Part shown: positions 1 through 8,361 of the stretch, piece by piece
How the letters are laid out: each line of letters begins with the position of its first letter
Numbering within the stretch: position 1 is the stretch's first letter
From: QHXW01 sp035297145
GTDB lineage: Bacteria; Acidobacteriota; Terriglobia; Bryobacterales; Bryobacteraceae
NCBI GenBank assembly: GCA_035297145.1
Contig: DATGZN010000026.1
Coordinates: forward strand, 124,001-188,000
Reading direction: 5' to 3'
DNA: 64,000 bases
Notes under the pieces: generated by a model
Seen by the model: the letters and a program-made list of their open reading frames with translations, nothing else
Databases searched by the model: none
What the model was told of the DNA's origin: nothing
Translations under genes and position numbers: made by a program

Positions 1-73
1 TGCGGAGACGCAGACATTGTTTGGTACAGCGCCGACCCTGCCCGACACCTCATTGCTTAATCTGATCGGTTAA
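1..73 (+). other. possible C-terminal tail of a gene cut by the window edge
   Basis: Reading from base 2, the frame is open to a TAA at 71-73 and gives a protein-like tail ending LPDTSLLNLIG. Reading from base 1, another open frame ends with TAA at 58-60. I cannot tell which, if either, is coding. Bases 74-205 hold nothing I recognise; an 86-codon minus-strand ORF there is arginine/alanine rich and looks like a shadow. Confidence 0.2.
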
Positions 74-205
74 CGCAGACGCCCGCAGATTTTTTGGAAC
101 TTGTTGGCTTTGCCGCCGCCATCATGAACAGAGCCTCTATGGCTGAAATCTGGCCGGTGGTCGCGCTCCTGGCTCGGCGCTCGAGTCGGGGAGGTGCGAT
201 CAGTA

Positions 206-322
206 ATGGCCAGCGGGCGGACGGCGGGTCTCGGCACGGCTGAAATTGCAACGCTATTGTTGGCGCTTCCTCTGCTAGCGCAGCAGGCAGGAGCCGCCGA
301 TAAATCCCTCTGCGCAAGCTGA
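206..322 (+). pseudogene. detached signal peptide of the following gene (frameshift)
   Basis: ATG at 206 opens a 38-codon ORF containing a hydrophobic stretch, ATLLLALPLLAQQAGAA, that looks like a signal peptide with its cleavage region. It then meets TGA at 320-322. The next gene is open in another frame from 279 but has no ATG, GTG or TTG before 420. The two frames overlap between 279 and 322, so one indel there would join a signal peptide to the downstream mature protein. Either the gene is frameshifted in this strain or the sequence has an indel error. Seen: the two frames and the signal-like segment. Inferred: that they were one gene. Confidence 0.5.
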
Positions 323-419
323 GTCCAAAGCGAGTAGCAACAAAGAGAGCCCCGAGAACAAGGAACCAGCTTGGCCTACGGATGATCGGCTATTCTGGAC
401 CCTACCGAACTATCTGACA

Positions 420-971
420 GTGGAGAACGCCGGTCATGTCCCGCCACTCACGAGCGCACAGAAATACAAGTTGGTGGCTCAACAATCCTTTGACCCGGTT
501 CAATTCCCATATGTAGGATTCCTGGCCCTGCTCGGCCAGATGTCAAATAGTGAACCGGCGTTCGGACAAGGTGCTGCCGGCTACGCGAAGCGCTACGGCA
601 CGGAATTCGCCGACATCGCGATCGGCAACTTCATTACCGGCGCGGTGCTTCCGTCCATGCTCCGGCAAGATCCGCGCTACTTCCAATTGGGGAAGGGCGG
701 TTTTTTTCATCGCTTTGGCTACGCGGCAACGCGGATCGTCATTACTCGTGCCGATTCAGGCCACAATCAGTTTAACTATTCCGAAATTGCAGGCAACGCT
801 CTGGCAGCGGCCGTTGCCAACGCATACCACCCGCCGCATGATCGAACCGCCATCAATAGCGTGAGCGTGTGGTGGACACAAATTGGGTTGGACGCGATGG
901 CCAACGAAGGGGTGGAATTCTGGCCGGATATCCGCCGCAAAGTGGATGCCTTTCGCCATAGGCATCTCTAA
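420..971 (+). CDS. conserved acidobacterial secreted protein, probably frameshifted at its 5' end
   Basis: This 183-codon reading starts at GTG 420, but the frame is open from 279 and the residues just upstream (LFWTLPNYLT) look like authentic protein, so 420 is only the first available start. The sequence has alternating aromatic/glycine segments (GQGAAGYAKRYG, DPRYFQLG, FNYSEIAGNALAA) that I associate with a family of exported acidobacterial proteins of unknown function. No catalytic motif is evident. The signal peptide is probably the short ORF at 206-322 in another frame. It ends 8 bp before the convergent tricorn-like gene. Function unknown; coding status of the body is fairly sure, the start is not. 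Confidence 0.65.
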   Translation: MENAGHVPPLTSAQKYKLVAQQSFDPVQFPYVGFLALLGQMSNSEPAFGQGAAGYAKRYGTEFADIAIGNFITGAVLPSMLRQDPRYFQLGKGGFFHRFGYAATRIVITRADSGHNQFNYSEIAGNALAAAVANAYHPPHDRTAINSVSVWWTQIGLDAMANEGVEFWPDIRRKVDAFRHRHL

Positions 972-979
972 GCCGCGCG

Positions 980-3900
980 CTACTTGAGCTTCACCGGATA
1001 CGGCGCGTGCTCCGGCAGCTTAGGATTGGATTTCTCCAACGCGCGGAGCAGTTCCGCGACACCCCGCTCCAATTGGGGATCGTGGCCCTCGATCACCGAT
1101 TTCGGGTCATTGACCACGACGATGTCGGGATCTACACCGTGGCCTTCGACGGCCCACTCGCCGTCGGCCTTGGCATAAGCGAACTCCGGGACGTTCACGG
1201 TTCCGCCATCCATCAGCGGGCCGTGGTCGGTAATGCCCACTACGCCTCCCCAGGATCGCTCACCGATGAGCGGCCCGAGGCCGGCGGTATGGAACATCCA
1301 TGGGAAGATGTCGCCGTCGGATGCAGAGTTGCCGTCGAGGAGCACGGCCTTTGGCCCGATGAAGACGCTGTCAGGGTATACCTGGGGAGTTGCGATGGTT
1401 CGGGAGTAGTCGAGCCCCATGAGCTTGCGAGTCAATCTTCCAATCACCATGCGTGAGACGTTGCCGCCGCCGTTGGCGCGATCGTCGATCAGCAGGGCTT
1501 CCTTGCGAAGCTGCGGGTAGTACCACTTGATGAACTCACGAATGCCGGCCTCTCCCATATCCGGCAAGTGCATATAGGCGATGCGGCCGTGCGAGAGCTC
1601 GTCGACGCGCTTACGATTCTGCGTCACCCAGTCGAGATAGAGCAGGTCGCTTTCGCTCGCGATGGGCTTATAGGTCACCTTGCGTGCCCCGGTGAGCGTG
1701 GGAGTGGCGTTCAAAGTCAGTTGTACCGGCCCGTCGCCGGCATGGCGGAGCAATTGATAGATATCTTGTTTGGCGGTCAACTCTTCACCGTTGATCGCAA
1801 GGACATAGTCGCCGGTTTTGGCATCCACGCCGACTTCGGTGAGCGGGGAGCGATAGTTTTCTTCCTCATTTTGTCCCTGAAAGATTTTGGCGATGCGGTA
1901 GCGGCCGGAGTTCGTGTCGACCTCGAACCGCGCTCCTGGAAGTCCGGCATGCGGGCGCGGTGGCAACTCAATATCTCCGCCGACGATATACGCATGCTGG
2001 ACGGTGAGCTCGGCGATCATTTCCCCAATCACATAGTTGAGGTCGGAGCGGTGCGCAACGTCGGGTAGCAGTTCGCTGTAGCGCAGGCGCAGCGCTTCCC
2101 AATCGTAGCCATGCATATTCGGCGCATAGAAGAAATCGCGATAACGGCGCCACACCTCGTTAAAGATCTGCTTCCACTCCTCGGCCGGCACCTTTTCGAG
2201 CATCAAGCCGGCGGTCGAGACAGTTTTCTTGGCGCTAACGGGTGCAGGCACGGCTGTTGCGGGAACGGCGTCATAGACGTTCCAAGCCTGGGCTTGATGA
2301 ACCAGGGCTTTAGAACCATCCCGCGAGAGACGCCAACCGGTGATGTCATCGGCCAGAGTGGTTTCCTTCCGGTCTTTGAAGGAGAAAATGCGCAATGTCG
2401 ACTTCAATGCGGCGGGACGGCCGTAATACGGCGCGGCCGAGACTCCGTATACCAATGCATCGGATTTCACGGCAAGACCGAAGTAGTTGTTGGCATCCAG
2501 GGGAACACGCGTAACGCGCTGCTCCAGACCATCGAAGTCGATGCCTTTGTCCTTCGGCTGCTCGGGTTTCTTGTCTTTCTCGTCTTTCGATTGGCTTTCC
2601 TTGGCCGGCTCGTCCTTCTTGATGGCCACCTCGTCGCTCTCCACCGGGAACGGATTCTTGACGTCTTTTCGAAGAGCGAGAGCAAAAATTCCCCGTGAAC
2701 GATTGGTGGCGAAATCAAACTCGATCTGCGAGAGCTGGGGCTGAAACTCGTGATCCGCGAGGAAGTAGAGGTAATCGGCCCCGGGATCCCAGGCGGGTGA
2801 GTTTTCGTTGAAGGTACCACTCGTCACCCGGCGGAGCTTGTCCTCCTTGGCGCTCCATACGTAGAGGGCGGAAAAACCAGACGGATCGTTGATGCTGAAA
2901 GCGAGATATCCACCGCCGGGCGACCAATCGTAGTCGCGGATTTCTCCCTCGGTTGAATGAGCAATCTCCTTGGCCGCGTGATTGACGAGCGATGCTACCC
3001 AGAGCCGGCCGTCTTTGTCGCTGAAGGCGATCTGCTGATTGTCGGGCGACCATTGCGGCTGGTAGCGGAAGGCGTGGCCGCCGCTAGTGATCTTCTCGGG
3101 AGGTGAAGTCCCGTCCTGCGCCACTACGTAGATCTCTTCTTCGCCGCTGGCGTCTGAAAGGAAAGCGATTTTGGAGCCGTCGGGAGACCAGGCGGGCCAT
3201 TTGTCATGCGCACCGGGGGAATGCGTGAGGTTGCGGGTTGGACCTTTCTCCACGGGAGCGGAGAAGATATCTCCGCGGGCGGCGAAAAGGACGCGCTCTC
3301 CCTTGGGGCTGAGGTCCGCCTGCTCGATCAAGTTTGCCGCTGAAATGTAGCTGGCTCTGCGGTTGACGCCGTCGTCTGGCACGCGGATGGCGATGTGCGC
3401 GCTCTTGCCCGTTTTGACATCGAGCACATTCAGCTCGCCGTCCAGCTCATAGACAATCCGATGTTCGCGATCAGTGCTGGGCCAGCGCACATCCCACGTG
3501 GTGTTCCGCGTCACCTGCGTGGTTTTTCCAGTTCCGGTGTCATAGGCATAGAGGTTGAAGTGGCCGTCGCGGTCGGAATCGAAATAGATCTCTTTGCCGA
3601 TCCACATGGGGTCGCGGCTGGCGCGTGGGCCCTCGGTGATGCGCTTGGCAGCATGGGGCTCGGTATCGAAAATGTAGAGCTCGTTGGCCTGGCCGCCGCT
3701 ATAGCGCTTTTCGGTGCGAAAGTCGCGAGCCTGCGGCGAATAGACAAGCTGGTTGCCGCCGGGCGAATATGACGCCGCGCCGGAGACGGGCATGGGGAGC
3801 GGCTCGGAAGGGCCGCCTTCGACGGGCACACGATAGAGCCGGCTGATGGCGAGAGTCCAGCCATCGCGCAGTGAACGATAGATGACGTAGCGGCCGTCGT

Positions 3901-4270
3901 TGGTCCAGCCATACACCTGGTTGTCATAGCCCCAGCGCGGCGCCAGCGGCCCGCGAGCCGGATAGAAGGTCAACTGCCTGGGTTCGCCACCCTCCGAAGG
4001 AATGATATAGACCTGTTCATCGCCATCGTATTGTCCCGTGAAGGCGATCCACTTGCCGTCGGGGGAGAATTTGGCGAACACCTCAACGCCGGGGTGCGCG
4101 GTGAGACGCGCGGCGGCGCCGCCACTGGCGTTGACAATCCACAGGTCACCACCGTAGGTAAACACGATGCGGTTGTCGTGGATATCGGGGAAACGCAATA
4201 GCTTGGTTTGCGCGGAAAGCGCGGCAGCCGACGCCAGAAATGCAAGGGCTAAGGAAAATGGGTAGCGCAT
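980..4270 (-). CDS. tricorn-like S41 family serine protease, secreted
   Basis: 1096 residues, about the length of archaeal tricorn protease. An N-terminal signal peptide (ending ASAAALSAQ) precedes WD40/TolB-type propeller repeats (repeated SPDG.W/IAF and SPDGKWIAFTG motifs over about residues 25-520). A charged linker rich in K, E and D follows (about 550-590), then a PDZ-like region and a C-terminal S41 peptidase core. Tricorn's catalytic Ser-Asp and Glu match S984-D985 in NSASDGD and E1042 in VEGHGVDPD; a histidine in QHAYIVGGD is the likely base. The role is probably peptide degradation in the periplasm or outside the cell, unlike cytosolic archaeal tricorn. The gene is divergent from the BNR protein across 353 bp. 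Confidence 0.93.
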   Translation of the reverse strand: MRYPFSLALAFLASAAALSAQTKLLRFPDIHDNRIVFTYGGDLWIVNASGGAAARLTAHPGVEVFAKFSPDGKWIAFTGQYDGDEQVYIIPSEGGEPRQLTFYPARGPLAPRWGYDNQVYGWTNDGRYVIYRSLRDGWTLAISRLYRVPVEGGPSEPLPMPVSGAASYSPGGNQLVYSPQARDFRTEKRYSGGQANELYIFDTEPHAAKRITEGPRASRDPMWIGKEIYFDSDRDGHFNLYAYDTGTGKTTQVTRNTTWDVRWPSTDREHRIVYELDGELNVLDVKTGKSAHIAIRVPDDGVNRRASYISAANLIEQADLSPKGERVLFAARGDIFSAPVEKGPTRNLTHSPGAHDKWPAWSPDGSKIAFLSDASGEEEIYVVAQDGTSPPEKITSGGHAFRYQPQWSPDNQQIAFSDKDGRLWVASLVNHAAKEIAHSTEGEIRDYDWSPGGGYLAFSINDPSGFSALYVWSAKEDKLRRVTSGTFNENSPAWDPGADYLYFLADHEFQPQLSQIEFDFATNRSRGIFALALRKDVKNPFPVESDEVAIKKDEPAKESQSKDEKDKKPEQPKDKGIDFDGLEQRVTRVPLDANNYFGLAVKSDALVYGVSAAPYYGRPAALKSTLRIFSFKDRKETTLADDITGWRLSRDGSKALVHQAQAWNVYDAVPATAVPAPVSAKKTVSTAGLMLEKVPAEEWKQIFNEVWRRYRDFFYAPNMHGYDWEALRLRYSELLPDVAHRSDLNYVIGEMIAELTVQHAYIVGGDIELPPRPHAGLPGARFEVDTNSGRYRIAKIFQGQNEEENYRSPLTEVGVDAKTGDYVLAINGEELTAKQDIYQLLRHAGDGPVQLTLNATPTLTGARKVTYKPIASESDLLYLDWVTQNRKRVDELSHGRIAYMHLPDMGEAGIREFIKWYYPQLRKEALLIDDRANGGGNVSRMVIGRLTRKLMGLDYSRTIATPQVYPDSVFIGPKAVLLDGNSASDGDIFPWMFHTAGLGPLIGERSWGGVVGITDHGPLMDGGTVNVPEFAYAKADGEWAVEGHGVDPDIVVVNDPKSVIEGHDPQLERGVAELLRALEKSNPKLPEHAPYPVKLK

Positions 4271-4623
4271 AGATTATGAGGCGATAGGGACAGGCTATCA
4301 GACTATCCGAGACGGCTGTTGTGGAAAACCGATAGTGCGGGGGTGAAAAGCGGGGGCCGACTTTAGCGGATCACAAAAAAATAAGCGGGCGCATTATTGG
4401 GTGATAGGGGTGAGTGCGCCCGCTGTCGTAACGGGGATTTACTCATAAGACGATTTGAGGTGTCATTTCGTTCCGACGGTTCTCAAAAAATATTCAGCGC
4501 GTAAGAAATGTAACATCTATGACAGCCCTAGTGTCTCTCGCGTCCCAAAAGCGCACAGGCCGCGCGCTTGTCATGGGAGGTTTTGCGATCCGGCTGCGGT
4601 GCTGAGCTAAAATCGTTCGCAGC
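4271..4623. other. divergent intergenic region with one strong hairpin
   Basis: 353 bp between the 5' ends of two divergent genes, so it should hold promoters for both. The only clear structure is a perfect 9-bp inverted repeat, GCGGGCGCA at 4385-4393 and TGCGCCCGC at 4415-4423, with a 21-nt loop. No convincing ORF and no obvious -35/-10 pair of high quality was seen. Confidence 0.5.
4385..4423. repeat. 9-bp perfect inverted repeat (21-nt loop)
   Basis: GCGGGCGCA pairs with TGCGCCCGC across ttattgggtgataggggtga-type loop sequence. It lies about 115 bp upstream of the tricorn-like start and 200 bp upstream of the BNR protein start. Its position between divergent genes suits an operator or a leader hairpin better than a terminator, and there is no T-run after it. 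Confidence 0.45.
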
Positions 4624-5544
4624 ATGAGGCTCACGGTGGCACTGCTTCTGGCATGCGTGATGGTGGCCCAGACTCCATCAGCCAGCCCCGAGCTGGCAGA
4701 ATCACCGAAAACCGAAATGAAGAGCCCACCCTTGCTCCGGAATGAAGGCAAGCCCATGGGGATCCCGTTCGCCTGCACGGACGACGATATGCAGTGGGCG
4801 GGGATGAGCTGTTCGGAGGAAGAGCCCTGCCCGGTGTACCTCGAGCTTTCGGGGATCGATACGGTAGGAAACCGTATCATCGTGCTGGGGAACATCCACA
4901 CAGAATCGATGACGCTCTACTCCTTGCTGATGTCGAGCGAAGACGGGGGCGCCACATGGCAGGAACCTTACGAGCGATTGCGCGGCGCCGGACTCAATCA
5001 CATCCAGTTAATCGATTTTCAAAATGGCTGGATCAGCGGAGAAACCGTAGTACCGGTAGCGCGCGATCCGTTCTTTCTGATCACCTCCGACGGAGGGAAG
5101 AGCTGGCGCATGCGCCCCGTGCTGGCGGAAGGCATGGGAGGCGCGATCCGGCAATTTCATTTTGAATCGGCTTCGAGCGGCACGATGGTGATCGACCGCA
5201 TGCAGTCGGCGGAATCATCGCGATATGAGCTGTACGATACGCCCAATGGGGGCGAGACTTGGATGATCCGGCGGACGAGCGACCAACCGATAACGCTGCC
5301 GCATCCGGCTCCGGACCCGGCGAGTTCCGGCTGGAGGATTCGAGCGGACTCGCATTCGAAATCGTTCACGATCGAAAAGCAGCAAGGCGAGAAGTGGAGC
5401 GGGGTGGCGAGCTTTCTGGTGCAGATCGAGGCGTGCAAGCCGGCACCGCACGTTATGCCACCACCACCGCCCGAGCCGGAACGGGAAACGCCGGCGGCGC
5501 CGGAAAATCCGCCCAGCCCGACGAAGCCTCACCGGAAGCCATGA
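4624..5544 (+). CDS. secreted BNR/Asp-box repeat protein
   Basis: 306 residues with an N-terminal signal peptide (MRLTVALLLACVMVA, cleavage near AQT). Three Asp-box/BNR-like motifs are visible: SSEDGGATWQ, TSDGGKSWR and TPNGGETWM. These are typical of beta-propeller blades in sialidase/sortilin/YCF48-like proteins. The C-terminus (about 280-306) is a proline/glutamate-rich tail. No sialidase catalytic residues are evident, so a binding or structural role outside the cytoplasm is more likely than hydrolysis. Its TGA overlaps the ATG of the downstream hyuB-like gene (ATGA at 5541-5544), so the two are probably co-translated. Confidence 0.8.
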   Translation: MRLTVALLLACVMVAQTPSASPELAESPKTEMKSPPLLRNEGKPMGIPFACTDDDMQWAGMSCSEEEPCPVYLELSGIDTVGNRIIVLGNIHTESMTLYSLLMSSEDGGATWQEPYERLRGAGLNHIQLIDFQNGWISGETVVPVARDPFFLITSDGGKSWRMRPVLAEGMGGAIRQFHFESASSGTMVIDRMQSAESSRYELYDTPNGGETWMIRRTSDQPITLPHPAPDPASSGWRIRADSHSKSFTIEKQQGEKWSGVASFLVQIEACKPAPHVMPPPPPEPERETPAAPENPPSPTKPHRKP

Positions 5545-7154
5545 AGTCCAACGCCATCGAGCTGGAGTTATTCCGGAACCTCTTCGTCTCCATCGCCGAG
5601 GAGATGGGGGTGGTGCTGCGCAAGACGGCGTATTCCGCCAACATCAAAGAACGCCGCGACTACTCGTGCGCGATGTATGACGGCGCCGGCGAGACGGTGG
5701 CCATGGGCGATCACATGCCGGTGCACCTGGGTGCGATGCCGCTCTCGGTGCGGCACGCGATCGACGCCTTGCAGATTGGCCCGGGGGACGTGGCGATTGT
5801 GAACGATCCCTTTCGGGGCGGGACGCATCTGCCGGACATCACCGCCGTGAGCGGCGTGTTCCTGGGCGGCCGCCGGCCCGACTTTTACGTAGCTAACCGT
5901 GCACACCACGCCGACGTGGGGGGAATGAGTCCGGGGTCGATGCCGCTGGCGCGGGAGATTTTCCAGGAAGGAATCCGCATTCCCCCCGTGTTGCTGGTTC
6001 GAAAAGGCGTGGTGGACCGAGGACTCATGGGCGTTTTGCTGGCGAACGTCAGAACGCCGGAGGAACGCGAAGGCGATTTGTTGGCCCAGATGATGGCGAA
6101 CCGGCGCGGCGAAGAGCGGCTGCGCGAAATCGTCAAGAAATATGGGCTGCGCGCGGTGCGGCGCAACATGGCCGAGCTACAGAACTATAGCGAGCGGATG
6201 ACGCGGGCGGCGATCTGGCGCTTGCCCGACGGCATTTATCGATTTGTGGATTACCTGGACAGTGACGGGATCACGACGCGGCCGGTGAAGATCCAGGTGG
6301 CGATCACGATTCGCGGCGACGTAGCGGAAGTAGATTTCGCGGGTTCGGACGCGCAGGTGGAAGGACCGGTGAATGCGAACTACGCGGTTGCTCTTTCGGC
6401 GACGATGTACGCATTCCGGTGCCTGGTGGCGGAAGATGTGCCGTACACGGCGGGGCTGCTGCGGCCCATCCGGGTGATCGCGCCGGAGCGGACGGTGGTG
6501 AACGCGGGGCCTCCGGCGGCGATGGCGGCGGGGAACGTGGAGACGTCGCAACGCATCACAGACGTGGTGCTGGGTGCGCTGGCGGAAGCGGCGCCGGAAC
6601 GCATTCCGGCGGCAAGCTCCGGCACGATGAACAATCTCTCGCTGGGCGGTTGGGATGCGCGTCGCAGCCGGTCGTTTGCTTACTACGAGACTATCGCCGG
6701 AGGAATGGGGGCGTCGGCGGCGGGACCTGGCGAGAGCGCGATCCACACGCATATGACCAACAGTTGGAATACGCCCATCGAAGCATTCGAGCGACAGTAT
6801 CCGTTGCGCGTGCGGCGGTACGAAGTGCGCCGCGGATCGGGCGGGAAGGGGAAGAGCCGCGGCGGCGAAGGGATCGTGCGGGAGATCGAGTTTTTGACGC
6901 CGTGCGATGTGACGATTCTCTCCGACCGGCGGGAGCGCGGGCCGTATGGACTGGCGGGCGGAGGGGCGGGTCGGCCGGGGCGGAATACTTTACTGCGCGG
7001 GAAGCGGCGTTTGAGGATCGGCGCAAAGGAGAATTTTCTGGTGCGGGTTGGGGATGTGCTGCGCGTGGAGACGCCGGGTGGCGGGGGGTGGGGTGGCAAG
7101 GCCATCGCCAAGGCAAAAGGCAAAGGGCAAAAGGCAAAAGGCAAAAGTGGGTGA
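5541..7154 (+). CDS. hyuB: hydantoinase B / oxoprolinase family protein (HyuB-like)
   Basis: 537 residues from ATG 5541, which overlaps the previous stop; the open frame reaches back to 5259 but the N-terminus NAIELELFRNLFVSIAEEMG is where HyuB proteins begin. Conserved family segments follow: KERRDYSCAMYD, GDHMPVHLGAMP, NDPFRGGTHLPDIT and ANRAHHADVGGMSPGSMP. HyuB is the second subunit of ATP-dependent hydantoinases, N-methylhydantoinase, acetophenone carboxylase and 5-oxoprolinase; its partner HyuA is not next to it here. The substrate cannot be assigned. The C-terminus is a low-complexity KAKGKGQKAKGK tail encoded by a tandem heptamer repeat, followed immediately by the overlapping MFS gene. 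Confidence 0.88.
   Translation: MKSNAIELELFRNLFVSIAEEMGVVLRKTAYSANIKERRDYSCAMYDGAGETVAMGDHMPVHLGAMPLSVRHAIDALQIGPGDVAIVNDPFRGGTHLPDITAVSGVFLGGRRPDFYVANRAHHADVGGMSPGSMPLAREIFQEGIRIPPVLLVRKGVVDRGLMGVLLANVRTPEEREGDLLAQMMANRRGEERLREIVKKYGLRAVRRNMAELQNYSERMTRAAIWRLPDGIYRFVDYLDSDGITTRPVKIQVAITIRGDVAEVDFAGSDAQVEGPVNANYAVALSATMYAFRCLVAEDVPYTAGLLRPIRVIAPERTVVNAGPPAAMAAGNVETSQRITDVVLGALAEAAPERIPAASSGTMNNLSLGGWDARRSRSFAYYETIAGGMGASAAGPGESAIHTHMTNSWNTPIEAFERQYPLRVRRYEVRRGSGGKGKSRGGEGIVREIEFLTPCDVTILSDRRERGPYGLAGGGAGRPGRNTLLRGKRRLRIGAKENFLVRVGDVLRVETPGGGGWGGKAIAKAKGKGQKAKGKSG
7112..7146 (+). repeat. five tandem copies of a 7-bp repeat (GGCAAAA)
   Basis: Five consecutive heptamers (GGCAAAA, GGCAAAG, then three GGCAAAA) encode the lysine-rich tail of HyuB and end exactly where the MFS gene's GTG start begins. 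Because the unit is 7 bp, gain or loss of one copy shifts the HyuB reading frame and moves its stop relative to the next start. Confidence 0.85.
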
Positions 7155-8340
7155 GCGGGGGGTTCGGGAGTTTTTTGGGCTGCGGCGCAACCTTGTTTTG
7201 CTGCTGGTCGCGATTGTGGCGATTGGGGCGGGGGAAGAGACGTGGATGCGTTTCGTGCCCAAGTACCTGGAGTCGCTGGGCGCGGCGGCGCTGATTATCG
7301 GGTTGTATGACGGGCTGAAGACGCTGCTGGGTGCGCTGTATGCGTATCCGGGCGGTGTGGTGGTGGACCGTTGGGGACACCGCACGGCGCTCGTGGCGTT
7401 CACCGCAATTTCGATCGCGGGCTACGCGCTGGTGCTGTTGATTCCGAAGTGGCCGGCGGTGATCGGCGGGACTTTTCTCTTCCTGGCGTGGAGCACGCTT
7501 TCATTGCCGGCGATGTTTTCACTGGTGGCGAAGAACCTTTCCGTGGAAAAGCACACCATGGGAATCGGCATGCAATCGCTGATCAAGCGCGTGCCGATTG
7601 TGATCGGGCCAGTGGCCGGAGGCCTGCTGATCGATCGCTATGGTGTGGTGGCCGGGGTGCGTGCGGGGCTCGGGATTTCGATCGTCATGGGGCTGGTTGG
7701 TCTGGTGGCCCAGCGTCAGATCCGCGAGGAAGCATTGCAGTTCGAACTGGCGCCGGCGAGCTTTTGGTCGGTAGTGAAGAGCTTCGATCCACCGTTGCGG
7801 CGGCTGCTGCTCAGCGACATTCTGGTGCGGTTTTGCGAGCGGATTCCTTATGCGTGGGTGGTGATCTACGCTATGGATCGTGTGGGCGTGAGCGCGACCG
7901 GGGTGGGAGTCCTTACGGCGATCGAGGTGATCGTGGCGTCGGCGTGCTACATCCCGGTGGCTTATCTGGCGGAGCGTTACGGCCGAGAACCGTTCGTCAT
8001 TGCGACGTTTTTCATTTTCACGATTTTTCCGTTGACGCTGGTGGTCGCGCATAGCTTTCCGCTGCTGATGGTGGCGTTTGCCGTGCGTGGCTTGAAAGAA
8101 TTCGGAGATTCGCCGCGGAAGGCGTTGATTGTGAGTTATGCATCGGCGGAGATGCGTGGCCGGACGGTAGGCGCGTACTATCTGATTCGCGATACGTTCG
8201 TCAGCGCGGGGGCGTTGCTGGGCGCATGGCTGTGGAAGTTCGGACCAAACGTCAATTTCTGGGGCGCGGCGGCGCTCGGCGCTGCGGGGACGCTGGTTTA
8301 CAGTGTGATGCTGATTGGCCGGCGGCCCCAACCACCGTAG
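7147..8340 (+). CDS. MFS transporter
   Basis: 397 residues if started at GTG 7147, giving a short basic N-terminus (VGERGVREFFGLRRN) straight into the first membrane helix. The open frame reaches back to 7048, but that part is the repeat-rich end of hyuB read in another frame. About 12 hydrophobic segments are visible, with a typical loop 2-3 motif (YPGGVVVDRWGHR) and a second-half equivalent (YIPVAYLAERYGREP). This is the standard major facilitator architecture for an inner-membrane secondary transporter. It overlaps hyuB by 8 bp, so the two are probably translationally coupled, and the transporter may import the substrate of the HyuB enzyme. Substrate unknown. Confidence 0.85.
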   Translation: MGERGVREFFGLRRNLVLLLVAIVAIGAGEETWMRFVPKYLESLGAAALIIGLYDGLKTLLGALYAYPGGVVVDRWGHRTALVAFTAISIAGYALVLLIPKWPAVIGGTFLFLAWSTLSLPAMFSLVAKNLSVEKHTMGIGMQSLIKRVPIVIGPVAGGLLIDRYGVVAGVRAGLGISIVMGLVGLVAQRQIREEALQFELAPASFWSVVKSFDPPLRRLLLSDILVRFCERIPYAWVVIYAMDRVGVSATGVGVLTAIEVIVASACYIPVAYLAERYGREPFVIATFFIFTIFPLTLVVAHSFPLLMVAFAVRGLKEFGDSPRKALIVSYASAEMRGRTVGAYYLIRDTFVSAGALLGAWLWKFGPNVNFWGAAALGAAGTLVYSVMLIGRRPQPP

Positions 8341-8361
8341 AATTCATCAGGAGACCTCAGG

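Noticed and set aside
57..317. An 86-codon minus-strand ORF at the left edge
   Set aside because: Ala/Arg/Pro-rich, antisense to the signal-peptide ORF, no recognisable feature.
5259..5540. N-terminal extension of hyuB
   Set aside because: In-frame but lies inside the BNR protein gene; the family start and the ATGA overlap point to 5541.
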